64,000 nt of DNA from Archangium primigenium (GTDB lineage Bacteria; Myxococcota; Myxococcia; Myxococcales; Myxococcaceae): NCBI RefSeq assembly GCF_016904885.1, contig NZ_JADWYI010000001.1:3286001-3350000 (forward strand), read 5' to 3'. Positions 1 through 7,994 of this stretch are shown in pieces. Each line of letters begins with the position of its first letter. Positions within the stretch are counted from its first letter, which is position 1. Position numbers and translations under genes: made by a program. Under the pieces are notes generated by a model. It was given only the letters and a program-made list of their open reading frames with translations. It had not been told where the DNA came from and made no database searches.

Positions 1-752
1 CGTCGAAGAACTTCGAGAACACCCTGGTGGAGACGGCCACCAACGCGTCGGGCCAGCGGGTGAACCTGGACGATGCGTGGTTCCGGCGCCTGGTGGACTG
101 GCAGAACAACACCGCCGAATACCAGACGCTGCTGCGCGACTTGAAGTGGGCCGCGGATCGCCTGCAGCCGCTCGCGGATGCGAACGTGCCGGTGCTCTTC
201 CGGCCCTACCACGAGATGAACAAGCTCTCGGGTCGCTTCTGGTGGGCCAACCGCGATCCCTACCTCTACAAGCAATTGTGGAGCATCATCTTCAATTACA
301 TGACCAACACCCGGGGCTTCAAGAACCTCCTCTGGGTGTGGACGCCGTACAACTGGGATGGCCAGTACGGCAAGAGCCCCTGGGACTACTACCCCACCGA
401 GGGCGTCGACGTCGTCGGGGTCGACATCTACAGCGGCAATCCCTACTTCCCGGCCCGCTACTACGACGATCTCAAGCGCTACAACAAGCCGCGCATCCTG
501 GCCGAGAATGACAAGCTGCCCGTGCGCTGGGACAAGAACATCTCCGAGATCGACGCCCGGCCGTGGGTGCTCTACACCATCTGGGGCGACCTGCTCGTCA
601 AGGATGTCAGCGGCTCCGGCGCGCCCAACTACTGGAACACCGAGAACAGCTACAAGGCCATCAAGGACACGTACGCCCATGGCAAGGTGTTGACGGGTGG
701 GGCGCAGGCGCCCAACGGCAACGCCAACTTCAACTGGATGTCCGTGCACTGA
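1..752 (+). CDS. Glycoside hydrolase family 26 (beta-mannanase), C-terminal part
   Basis: The reading frame is open from the left edge, so the N-terminus lies outside the window; about 250 residues remain. The fragment resembles the catalytic (beta/alpha)8 barrel of GH26 endo-1,4-beta-mannosidases, usually secreted enzymes that cut beta-mannan. The motif RPYHEMN contains the likely acid/base Glu (codon 213-215), followed by the family's FWWANRD-type segment. A second Glu in the ILAEND segment (codon 504-506) is in the right place for the nucleophile. The Trp/Tyr-rich barrel strands between them fit a sugar-binding cleft. The gene ends 46 bases before a convergent gene, with a strong hairpin in the gap. 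The signal peptide and any carbohydrate-binding modules cannot be seen. A related GH26 specificity is possible. Confidence 0.8.
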   Translation, partial: SKNFENTLVETATNASGQRVNLDDAWFRRLVDWQNNTAEYQTLLRDLKWAADRLQPLADANVPVLFRPYHEMNKLSGRFWWANRDPYLYKQLWSIIFNYMTNTRGFKNLLWVWTPYNWDGQYGKSPWDYYPTEGVDVVGVDIYSGNPYFPARYYDDLKRYNKPRILAENDKLPVRWDKNISEIDARPWVLYTIWGDLLVKDVSGSGAPNYWNTENSYKAIKDTYAHGKVLTGGAQAPNGNANFNWMSVH

Positions 753-762
753 GCCGCGCGAG

Positions 763-790
763 CGGGGACGGACCCACGGGTCCGTCCCCG
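763..790. terminator. Bidirectional hairpin terminator
   Basis: A perfect 13-bp inverted repeat (arms 763-775 and 778-790) separated by two bases lies exactly between the convergent GH26 and acyl-CoA-binding protein genes. It has no T-tract, but its strength and position suggest it ends transcription from both sides. Confidence 0.8.
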
Positions 791-797
791 TCCGGAC

Positions 798-1058
798 TCA
801 CTTCTTGAGCAGCCGGTTCACCAGGTCCACGTACTTCTGCATGGCCTCGGTCTTGCCCAGGCCCTTCTTCTTCGTCCAGGCGTCGAACTTGGCGCGGTCC
901 TTGACGCTGAACACGCCCGGGCGCTCGCCCGTCACATCGCCCTGGCTGCCCTGCTTGTAGAGCGCGTACAGCTCCAGCAGCGTGTCATTGCCGGGGCTGG
1001 CCGACAGCGTCTTCACATCGGTCTGCGCCTTCGTGAACTGCGCATTCAAGTCAGACAT
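798..1058 (-). CDS. Acyl-CoA-binding protein (ACBP)
   Basis: This 86-residue protein matches the usual ACBP length. Such cytosolic four-helix proteins bind long-chain acyl-CoA esters and buffer or carry them. The YALYKQGSQGD segment and the following lysine- and tryptophan-containing AWTKKKG helix are the hallmark ligand-binding region. The start MSDLNAQF at 1058 was chosen because a GAGGA ribosome site sits a few bases upstream and it gives the family length; an upstream in-frame extension has no homology value. ACBPs are common in eukaryotes and sporadic in bacteria, including myxobacteria. It is transcribed towards the GH26 gene and shares a terminator with it. Confidence 0.9.
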   Translation of the reverse strand: MSDLNAQFTKAQTDVKTLSASPGNDTLLELYALYKQGSQGDVTGERPGVFSVKDRAKFDAWTKKKGLGKTEAMQKYVDLVNRLLKK

Positions 1059-1186
1059 GGGGGTCCTCGCGGGGGGGTCGGGCGGTGACGCTAGCGCCCA
1101 CCCCACCGCGCGTCCACGGACTCGGGAGGCCCGGGGGTCGGATGCGCTCGCGGGCGGCGACGCTTTCTGACAGCTTCCCGGGCGTC

Positions 1187-2059
1187 ATGCGGACCCCTCC
1201 CGTCTCCTGCCTCCTCGTGTTCGCGGCCCTGGTCGGCGCGTGCCACCACGACATCCCCTCCCTGGACCCCCGGTTCGTCGTAGAGCCCCCCCTGCGGCCC
1301 ACCTTCCTTCCTCCCGAGGACGGGCCGCTCGTGGAGACGGTGCGGGGCGCGTCCGGCGCTCAAGAGGTGGAGTTGACCACGGTCTCCCTCTTCACACCCG
1401 AGGCGCCGGGGTGGCTGCTCACCCAGCGTGTGACGCGCTCGCGCTACACCCGGGCGGGCGTGGAGGTGCGCTCGTGGGTGGACGAGGCGCTCCAGCGCGC
1501 GCCCCTGCGGTTGCGGCTCGCGGCGGATGGCACCTTCGTGCGGCTGGAGGCGCCCGACGCCGCGCGGGCCGCCCTGCGGGAGCTGTCCACCGCGGGCTGG
1601 GATGTGTCCGCCCTGGAGCGCGTGCTCGCCCCGGACGCCCTGGAGGCGCGCACCCGGCGCGAGTGGGAGGTGACCTATGGGGGCGTCTACGGGCGCACGT
1701 GGGTGCCGGGGCAGCGCGGCCATGCCGTGGGCGGGCTGAGCCTGGCGGACGGCGAGGTGACGTACCTCTTGGAGCGCACGCTGACGGGCACCCGGCTCAC
1801 CGAGCAGGGTGAGGTGCTGGTGTTCGCCCTGCGCTGCCTGGGGCCTCCGGGTGACACCTCGCCGCCGGAGGTGTGGGACGTGTGGCGCTCGGCGGGCGAG
1901 CCGCCGCTGACGCCCGGCGTGGAGTGCGACGGTGAACAGTGGTTGGGCAAGGGGCGCTTCCTCCCGGTCCGTCGGACCTTCACCCTACGGGGCCAACGGG
2001 GCGCCGAGACCTGGAGTTGGTGGATGGACGCGTTCCTGGAGCCCAACCATGAGCCATGA
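1187..2059 (+). CDS. Putative lipoprotein of unknown function
   Basis: The 290-residue product starts with a signal peptide ending in a lipobox (LVGAC), so it is probably anchored in the inner or outer membrane. I do not recognise the mature domain. It is rich in charged residues and beta-strand-like segments, with no obvious catalytic motif and no internal repeats. The start at 1187 places the basic MRTPP and the hydrophobic core properly; longer in-frame starts would spoil the signal peptide. The stop codon overlaps the start of the following CoA-binding gene by 11 bases, so the two are probably translated together. Confidence 0.7.
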   Translation: MRTPPVSCLLVFAALVGACHHDIPSLDPRFVVEPPLRPTFLPPEDGPLVETVRGASGAQEVELTTVSLFTPEAPGWLLTQRVTRSRYTRAGVEVRSWVDEALQRAPLRLRLAADGTFVRLEAPDAARAALRELSTAGWDVSALERVLAPDALEARTRREWEVTYGGVYGRTWVPGQRGHAVGGLSLADGEVTYLLERTLTGTRLTEQGEVLVFALRCLGPPGDTSPPEVWDVWRSAGEPPLTPGVECDGEQWLGKGRFLPVRRTFTLRGQRGAETWSWWMDAFLEPNHEP

Positions 2060-2489
2060 GCACAACCTGATCGAGGACGAGGACGGCATCCGCGCGGTCG
2101 TACGCCGCAGCAAGCGGGTGGCCGTGCTGGGCATCAAGACGGAGCAGCACGCGGGCCAGCCGGCCTACTACGTCCCGGAGTACCTCTCCCGGGCCGGGGT
2201 GGACGTGGTGCCGGTGCCTGTCTATTACCCGGAGGTCACCCACATCCTGCAGCGGCCGGTGTTCCGGCGGCTCGTGGACATTCCCGGGGAGATCGACCTG
2301 GTGGACGTCTTCCGGCGGCCCCAGGACATCGAGCAGCACCTGGAGGACCTGCTCGCCAAGAAGCCCCGGGCGGTGTGGTTCCAGTCCGGCATCCGCAACG
2401 ACGTGGTGGCCCGCCGGCTGGCCGAGGCGGGCATCCAGGTGGTGCAGGACCGCTGCCTGATGGTGGACCACCGCCGCTACGGCGGCTGA
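2049..2489 (+). CDS. CoA-binding domain protein (YccU-like)
   Basis: The 146-residue protein is a stand-alone Rossmann-type CoA-binding domain (CoA_binding_2 family). The conserved features are an early strand followed by VRRSKRVAVLGI, the central PVPVYYPEV stretch and the late FQSGIRND segment with a C-terminal RCLMVDH. Members bind CoA or a related nucleotide; the cellular role is poorly defined. The start overlaps the end of the preceding lipoprotein gene. The gene ends seven bases before the convergent patatin gene. Confidence 0.8.
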   Translation: MSHEHNLIEDEDGIRAVVRRSKRVAVLGIKTEQHAGQPAYYVPEYLSRAGVDVVPVPVYYPEVTHILQRPVFRRLVDIPGEIDLVDVFRRPQDIEQHLEDLLAKKPRAVWFQSGIRNDVVARRLAEAGIQVVQDRCLMVDHRRYGG

Positions 2490-2496
2490 GCCCGGA

Positions 2497-3372
2497 TCAT
2501 GCCTCCTGGAAGGGCACGGGCGGCCGCAGCAGGGCGCGCTCGGAGCTCAGCCGCGCCTGGTGGAGCGCATCGAAGCCGCGCTCCATCTGCGTGGGAGACA
2601 CGGGCGGCAGGTTGGACACCACCACGTACACGGGAAAGCCCCGCTCCTTGAGCAGGGCCAATTGCAGCCGGAAGTGGTCGTGCCGCAGCGCCGCCGAGCC
2701 CGCGGCGATGCCCTGCGCGTAGGCCATGGGCCCGCCCAGCATCTTGCGGGTGCGGCTGGGCAGGTAGTGCACGAGGATGGCGTCCAGGTCCTGTCCAAAA
2801 GCGCTCTCGCGCAGGGACAGGGCCGGGGCCTTGTCCACCAGTCCACCATCCCAATACAGGTCGCGTCCCACCCGCACCGCGCGGAACAGGCCGGGATAGG
2901 CGCACGTGGCGTGCACGCGGGGCGCCAGCTCGCCCGAGGTGAAGATCTCGTGCGTGCCCTGGGTCAGGTTGGCGCTCGTGAGCAGCAGCGGGTGGGGCAG
3001 CTGCTCGAAGCTGCTCACCGGGAGCGTGCGCTCGAGCAGCTTGCGGAAGCGCTCACCCTTGAGCAGGCCTGTCGCACCATGGCTCTCGCGCGGAAAGGCA
3101 TTGAGGACCGCGCCAATGGGGTCCGGATCCCAGAAGGACTCGCGCGTCTGTTTGAGAACGAGCTCCTCGATCGCCTGGACGCTGGCGCCGGCCGCCGCGT
3201 AGGCGGCCACCAGTCCGCCCGCGCTCGTCCCCGCGTAGGCCGAGGGCGTCAGGCCCGCGGCCGCCAGGCCCTTGAGAAACCCCGCGTGCCCGAAGAAACC
3301 GAAGTAGCCGGCGGAGAGAACGAGTCCGAAACGTTTGCCCTGGAGAAGTTGCTGCACGGATGGAGCGGCCAT
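2497..3372 (-). CDS. Patatin-like phospholipase
   Basis: The 291-residue protein belongs to the patatin/RssA family of Ser-Asp dyad lipid acyl hydrolases. The nucleophile elbow GTSAG (Ser50) and the DGG motif (Asp175) are both present. The glycine-rich oxyanion segment is SAGYFGFFGHAG rather than the usual GGGxRG, although the spacing to the Ser elbow fits the family. The start at 3372 (MAAPSVQQ) is preferred over far-upstream in-frame starts because it begins just before the first domain strand. There is no signal peptide, so a cytosolic or membrane-peripheral enzyme is likely. A 407-base region separates it from the divergent diterpene cyclase gene. Confidence 0.85.
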   Translation of the reverse strand: MAAPSVQQLLQGKRFGLVLSAGYFGFFGHAGFLKGLAAAGLTPSAYAGTSAGGLVAAYAAAGASVQAIEELVLKQTRESFWDPDPIGAVLNAFPRESHGATGLLKGERFRKLLERTLPVSSFEQLPHPLLLTSANLTQGTHEIFTSGELAPRVHATCAYPGLFRAVRVGRDLYWDGGLVDKAPALSLRESAFGQDLDAILVHYLPSRTRKMLGGPMAYAQGIAAGSAALRHDHFRLQLALLKERGFPVYVVVSNLPPVSPTQMERGFDALHQARLSSERALLRPPVPFQEA

Positions 3373-3779
3373 GGCGCTGTCTCTATGCCGCCCGTTCGCT
3401 CCTGGCAACGCATGGTCGCTCGGCAGGTGTCCGAGAGGGCTAGGACTTCCGGACGACCCGGCGCCCGTGGACCTGGCCGTGGGCCTCACGGGCGCGCGTG
3501 CATCCATGTTTTCCCAGACAGTGGATCGATCCCCGACTGTTGGTGAAGTCAGGCAATGGACGTCGGGAAAATCCGGTCCATTGCCAGGAATAACGGGGAG
3601 CGCGCACCTTCCTGCTTGCCCAACCCGCCACCCTATGATTGCCCTGTGATGTTTCCTGGACACCGAGTCGTTCCATGGGACCCTGATCTCGCTCATGCCG
3701 TGAGCGGCTCGCTCCGAAATGGCCGGGACGGGCTTTTGTCCATTGTTCCCCCCAACCCCCATCCAGCTTCCTGTCTTCT
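3373..3779. other. 407-base divergent intergenic region
   Basis: This gap lies between the patatin gene and the terpene cyclase gene, which diverge from it, so it should hold both promoters. I see no convincing gene in it. It is somewhat richer in AT near 3590-3660. It contains a perfect 10-bp dyad (listed separately) and a weaker 9-bp inverted repeat near 3463-3500. No clear sigma70 or sigma54 promoter could be assigned. Confidence 0.6.
3552..3585. promoter_or_regulatory. Perfect 10-bp dyad, operator-like
   Basis: GGCAATGGAC (3552-3561) and its exact reverse complement (3576-3585) are separated by 14 bases. It lies about 195 bases before the cyclase start and 180 bases before the patatin start. 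This could be an operator for a dimeric regulator or a hairpin in a leader RNA. The function is inferred from symmetry only. Confidence 0.4.
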
Positions 3780-5360
3780 ATGAGAAGAATCCAAGATGTC
3801 GCGGTGCCGTTCCGCTCGTCTCCGGCTGCCCGTTTTTCCGGTGACAGGCTTCAGGACCTCCTGCTGGCGGAATTGCAATCCCTTGTCTCCAAGACGGGTC
3901 AGGGCGGCGGGCTGATGAGCCCGTCTGTCTATGACACGGCGCAGGTGCTGCGGATTCTGGGGCCGCGGGACAATGACACGTCCGTGGTGGAGTGGTTGTT
4001 GGAGCAGCAGGCGGAGGACGGGGGCTGGGGCGACGCCGCCTTTCCGCTGCACCGGGACATCCCCACGCTGTCCGCGATCCTGGCGTTGAGAGGGTTTCGC
4101 GAGCAGGCGCCCGTGGCCGACGCCATCCAGGCGGGGCTCGCGTTCCTGCGGACCCAGGCGCCCTTGTGGGCCGACCTGGTGGTGGACGAATTGCCGGTGG
4201 CCGCGGAGATCCTCCTGCCCAGCTTGTTGAAGGAGCTGGGGGAGGAGGGCGACCTGCCCCGCGAGCCCTACGCCAAGCTGATGGCCCTGGGCGAGCGCAA
4301 GCAGAAGATCATCGCCAAGCTGCCGATGCGCGCCGGCGTGCCGTGGATCCACGTCTGGGAGACCTGGGGCGCCGAGCCGCTCGCGAGCCTGATGGATGGG
4401 GCGGGCAGCATCGGCCACAGCGCGTCCGCCACGGCCGCGTGGATCAAGGCCGCCGAGGGTCGGCCGGAGCTGGAGTCGTTCGTGCAGCGGGGCCAGGACT
4501 ACCTGCGTCAGTCCATGCGCTCCACCGGCATGGAGCAGTCCGGGCTGGTGCCCGTGGGCGCGCCGCACACCTACTTCGAGCAGTCCTTCGTGCTCTACGG
4601 CCTGCTCATGGCGGGCCTGCTGGACGAGCCGGCGCTGGCGGAGCCGGTGCGCGCGGTGCTGGGCGACCTGACGCGCGCGCTGGGGCCTCATGGCATCGGC
4701 ATGAGCGACTACTTCCTCCAGGACGGCGATGACACGAGCGCGGTGGTGGCCGTCATGCACGCGCTCGGCCTGCCCGCGGACGCGGCGCTGCTGCGCCGCT
4801 TCCAGAAGGACGACCACTTCATCGCCTACCCGGGTGAGATGAACTCCTCGCCCACGCTGACGGCCCGCTGCGTCCACGCGCTGCGGATGCTGGGCGAGAC
4901 GGACGGCCTGGAGCCCTTCCACCAGTACCTCATCGCCCGCCAGGAGCCCTCGGGCCGCTGGTCCACCGACAAGTGGAACCGCTCGTGGCTGTACGCCACG
5001 TTCCACTCGGTCATCGGGCTGATCGGCTCGGAGCACACGGCCCCGGTCCTCAAGGCCCTGGAGGCGGTGCTCTCCGCGCAGTCGGAGGAGGGCGGCTGGA
5101 GCTCCGTGGGCGAGCCGAACATGACGGAGACGTCCTACGCGGTGCTGATGCTCGGCTACCTGGAGCGCCATGGCGTGCACCACGCCGGCATCACCCGGGC
5201 GCTGGATCGCGCCTCCCAGTGGATGATGCGGCAGTACAGCCCCTTCACCGGCCGCGAGGGCAAGGTGAAGTGCTGGATCTCCAAGGAGCTCTACCGCATG
5301 GAGCGCATCGACTCGGCCTTCGAGCTGAGCGCCCTGCTGATGCTGCGTCGGCGCGGCTAA
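3780..5360 (+). CDS. Class II diterpene cyclase (copalyl diphosphate synthase-like)
   Basis: The 526-residue protein has the alpha-barrel repeats of the squalene-hopene/class II terpene cyclase superfamily. The general-acid motif DxDD is D315-G-D317-D318, followed by Thr as in diterpene cyclases. QW-like repeats occur near residues 77-84 (QAEDGGWG) and 434-440 (QSEEGGW). Its length matches bacterial copalyl diphosphate synthases (about 500-530 residues) and is shorter than squalene-hopene cyclases, and no class I DDxxD domain is fused. It probably protonates and cyclises geranylgeranyl diphosphate to a bicyclic diphosphate in the cytosol. No obvious class I synthase, prenyltransferase or P450 lies nearby. 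The Shine-Dalgarno site before the start is weak, so the exact start is uncertain. The stop overlaps the convergent neighbour's stop. Confidence 0.82.
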   Translation: MRRIQDVAVPFRSSPAARFSGDRLQDLLLAELQSLVSKTGQGGGLMSPSVYDTAQVLRILGPRDNDTSVVEWLLEQQAEDGGWGDAAFPLHRDIPTLSAILALRGFREQAPVADAIQAGLAFLRTQAPLWADLVVDELPVAAEILLPSLLKELGEEGDLPREPYAKLMALGERKQKIIAKLPMRAGVPWIHVWETWGAEPLASLMDGAGSIGHSASATAAWIKAAEGRPELESFVQRGQDYLRQSMRSTGMEQSGLVPVGAPHTYFEQSFVLYGLLMAGLLDEPALAEPVRAVLGDLTRALGPHGIGMSDYFLQDGDDTSAVVAVMHALGLPADAALLRRFQKDDHFIAYPGEMNSSPTLTARCVHALRMLGETDGLEPFHQYLIARQEPSGRWSTDKWNRSWLYATFHSVIGLIGSEHTAPVLKALEAVLSAQSEEGGWSSVGEPNMTETSYAVLMLGYLERHGVHHAGITRALDRASQWMMRQYSPFTGREGKVKCWISKELYRMERIDSAFELSALLMLRRRG

Positions 5361-6445
5361 CGCGCCTCCGAAGGCGGGGTGTGCCCGGCGTCCGCCAGTC
5401 GCGTGGCGATGGCGTACACCCCGGTGAGGAAGCCCTCGAGCGAGCTGCGCGCGGACGCGTCACTCAAGCCCGAGACCCGGGGCGCGAAGCGCTGGCGGGT
5501 CTCGGCGAGGGTGCGCTCCCACTCCTGACGCAGCCACGCGTCGAGCTGGGCCTGGGGCAGGCGCGTGGCATCCACGTCCGACAGCGCCTGGCCCGTCTCG
5601 GCCGCGTAGCCCATCACCCCCGAGTTGAGGGTCTCGGACGGATCGAAGCGGACGTCCTGGGCGAAGCGCATCAGCCGCGCCATCCGTCCGAGGAAGTCGT
5701 CGGTGTCCTCGTGGATGAGTGTCAGCACCTCCCCGAGCCCCTCCGCGGACAGCGTGCGCGCGAAGGGCAGCCCGCCCACGAAGGCGACCGAGGAGGCCCC
5801 CGTCTCCGCGTAGCGCTCCAGGTACTCGTGCACGCCCTGGACGAAGGTGGTGCCGTGCACGCGCAATTCCTCGCGCGCCGGGCCGAGCGCCTCCATCCGC
5901 GCCGCCTTGTCCTCCGCGGGCGCGCGCATCACGTGGATGAGCCGCTGCAGGCGGGCCTGCTGGCTGTTCTGCCTCCAGACACGCTCCTGCCACGCCAGGC
6001 TCCACGCCTCCTCCAGGCCGTCGGACTCCAGGCCCGCGAGCGCCAGATGACCCAGCACGGTGATGGTACCCAGCAGCGCCCGGCACACGTCGAGCCGGGC
6101 ACAGGTGTCGGTCTGGAGCGTGGCCTCGAGCTCCTCCAGCGCGGCGACGGCCGGCACGAGCCGGGTCATCTCCTGGAGCCGCTCGGTCACGGCCTCCGGC
6201 GAGGCTTCGTCCTCGCGGCCCGTGTGGGGGCTCCATTCCTCGTAGAGACAGTCGATGGCCGAGTAGTCCGTCCCCACGGTCTTGAAGTAGTCGGCCTCCA
6301 GGTGGAAGGCCTTGCCGAGGAACAGCTCGGAGAAGCGATCCGCCGCCTGGAAGTACTCGGGGCTGCGCGACTGGGTGCGCACGTGGTGGCGGGCGCTGTG
6401 CAGCACGCGCAGGGCAAGGGACGAAAGCTCTCGTGGGGACGACAT
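5357..6445 (-). CDS. Hypothetical, all-helical protein
   Basis: I do not recognise this 362-residue protein. It is predicted to be almost entirely alpha-helical, has no signal peptide or membrane segment and is rich in Leu, Ala, Glu and Arg. Near residues 236-269 there is an Asp-rich helix (HEDTDDF) followed by QDVRFDPSE, which loosely resembles the magnesium-binding NSE motif of class I terpene synthases but lacks the Asn and Ser. Its stop codon overlaps that of the class II cyclase by a few bases in convergent orientation. The start at 6445 was chosen because coding similarity with the opposite gene begins beyond it. A terpene-synthase role would be speculation. Confidence 0.6.
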   Translation of the reverse strand: MSSPRELSSLALRVLHSARHHVRTQSRSPEYFQAADRFSELFLGKAFHLEADYFKTVGTDYSAIDCLYEEWSPHTGREDEASPEAVTERLQEMTRLVPAVAALEELEATLQTDTCARLDVCRALLGTITVLGHLALAGLESDGLEEAWSLAWQERVWRQNSQQARLQRLIHVMRAPAEDKAARMEALGPAREELRVHGTTFVQGVHEYLERYAETGASSVAFVGGLPFARTLSAEGLGEVLTLIHEDTDDFLGRMARLMRFAQDVRFDPSETLNSGVMGYAAETGQALSDVDATRLPQAQLDAWLRQEWERTLAETRQRFAPRVSGLSDASARSSLEGFLTGVYAIATRLADAGHTPPSEAR

Positions 6446-6509
6446 GGGGACCCTGGCCATACCGGTCCAGGGGGGGCGGGGGCAATCCGGCGCGTGTAGA
6501 GTCCGCTCC

Positions 6510-7568
6510 ATGTCCGAGCCCAGCCTCCGCCGTGCCCCGCCGTCGCTCGCCACCACGGGCATCGGGAGCCTGCCCCATACGGAGCTCGAGGCGGGCCTGC
6601 GCGCCGCGCTGTCGCTGGACATTCCCTTCTTGCCCCAACTGCCGGTGGGTCGGCCCTCGGAGCTCATGCTGCCCCAGGCGCTCGAGGGCCTTCCCGGTCT
6701 GTCCTGGGACGGCACGGGCCGGTGCGAGGTGGACCTGGAGGTCTGGTCGGCGGGACGCGCGGACTTCGAGGCGCGGCTGGAGGCGGCGCTCGACTCGGGC
6801 GACTGCGAGGCCTTCGAGCCCTCACCGGAGGCGTGCCAGGCCTGGCGGCCCTTCCTGGGGCAGGTGGCGCGGCATGCGCTGCCCTTCGCCAAGGCCCAGC
6901 TGGCCGGCTCCTTCACGGCGCGGACCCTGGTGCGCACGCGCGAGGGCGTGCCCTGTCTGGACGTGCCAGGCTTGGACGCGGGCATCCACCGGCTGCTGCT
7001 CGCGCGGTGTCTGGGCATGGTGCGCGCCTTGCGCCGCACGGGCACGACGCCGCTGTTCTTCCTGGACGAGCCGGGCCTGTATGCCTTCACGCGGGGCGAT
7101 CCCCGGCACGCGTTGGCGCTCCAGGAAGCGCGCCTGCTGGTGGAGGCCTTGCGGCACGAGGGCGCGTGGGTGGGCGTCCACTGTTGCGCCCAGACGGACT
7201 GGGCCTTCTTGTTGGACGCGGGCCTGGACGTGCTCGCGCTCGATGTCGGGCTGTCCCTGGACGCGGTGCTGGAGGAGTCGGGGCCCCTGGCGCGCTTCCT
7301 CGCCGCGGGCGGCCGGTTGAGCCTGGGCCTGCTGCCCACCACCGCGTCCGCGTACGACGTGGACGAGCGGGTGGACGCGGTGGAGGTGTCGCTCGAGGCG
7401 GCGCTGCCGCCGGGTCATGCGCTCGCGGATGGAAGTCTGCCCGTGCTGCTCACCCCCGCCTGCGGGCTGGCCTTGCAGGCGGTGGCGGACGCGGAGCACC
7501 TCCTGGCGCGGCTCCAGGAGGCCCGGGCGCGGCTCGAGCGGATGCTGACGAGCCGCGCGCGTCTTTAA
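6510..7568 (+). CDS. MetE/uroporphyrinogen decarboxylase-superfamily protein
   Basis: The 352-residue protein looks like a diverged stand-alone barrel of the UROD/cobalamin-independent methionine synthase superfamily. It opens with TTGIGSLPH, typical of this group, and has FLDEPGL, similar to the MetE core. A likely zinc site is formed by VHCCAQ and a late Cys in TPACGL, as in MetE-type thiol-activating enzymes. Such proteins transfer methyl groups or decarboxylate; the substrate here is unknown. It has no MetE N-terminal half. The start at 6510 follows a 64-base divergent gap. Its stop overlaps the stop of the convergent DUF2934 gene by three bases. Confidence 0.7.
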   Translation: MSEPSLRRAPPSLATTGIGSLPHTELEAGLRAALSLDIPFLPQLPVGRPSELMLPQALEGLPGLSWDGTGRCEVDLEVWSAGRADFEARLEAALDSGDCEAFEPSPEACQAWRPFLGQVARHALPFAKAQLAGSFTARTLVRTREGVPCLDVPGLDAGIHRLLLARCLGMVRALRRTGTTPLFFLDEPGLYAFTRGDPRHALALQEARLLVEALRHEGAWVGVHCCAQTDWAFLLDAGLDVLALDVGLSLDAVLEESGPLARFLAAGGRLSLGLLPTTASAYDVDERVDAVEVSLEAALPPGHALADGSLPVLLTPACGLALQAVADAEHLLARLQEARARLERMLTSRARL

Positions 7569-7873
7569 CGGCCGAGGCGCAGATCGCGCTCCGCCTGGAG
7601 CCAGTCCTGCTCGTGGTGGCCGTGATCACTGCCCCGCGCGAGGAAGAGCTCGTAGGCGCGCGCGGCGATCTGCTCGGGGGTGGGGCTCGGGCGCGCGGCC
7701 GACGTGGCTTCCGCCTCGGCCTTCACGGGCGCGGAGGGAGTGGCCGCGACGGGCGTGGGCGCGGGGGCCTTGGGCGTGTTCTGCGCGGGAGCGGCCGCCA
7801 CCGGGGCGGGAGGAGCCGGCTGCCGCTGGGAGTTCTTGTGGGAGGTGTTCGTCTTGGCGTGCGGACGTGCCAT
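7565..7873 (-). CDS. DUF2934 domain protein
   Basis: This 102-residue protein has a low-complexity Pro/Ala/Lys-rich N-terminal two-thirds and a C-terminal DUF2934 helix pair (IAARAYELFLARG...HHEQDWLQAE). The domain is of unknown function and common in soil bacteria and myxobacteria. The ATG at 7873 has a GGAG ribosome site seven bases upstream. The basic Pro/Ala tail suggests an unstructured linker or nucleic-acid contact, which is inference. The gene lies downstream of mutY on the same strand, 121 bases away. Confidence 0.75.
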   Translation of the reverse strand: MARPHAKTNTSHKNSQRQPAPPAPVAAAPAQNTPKAPAPTPVAATPSAPVKAEAEATSAARPSPTPEQIAARAYELFLARGSDHGHHEQDWLQAERDLRLGR

Positions 7874-7994
7874 GGGGGGGCTCCTGGTTGCGGGAAGACG
7901 TGGAGGGGGGAGATTGGACGGCTCCCCGCGGGGCGAGAATTGTGTCGCGGGTACCTTCGTTGTCGAGGCGACACCCCTGGCCAAGGGGTGTCCG

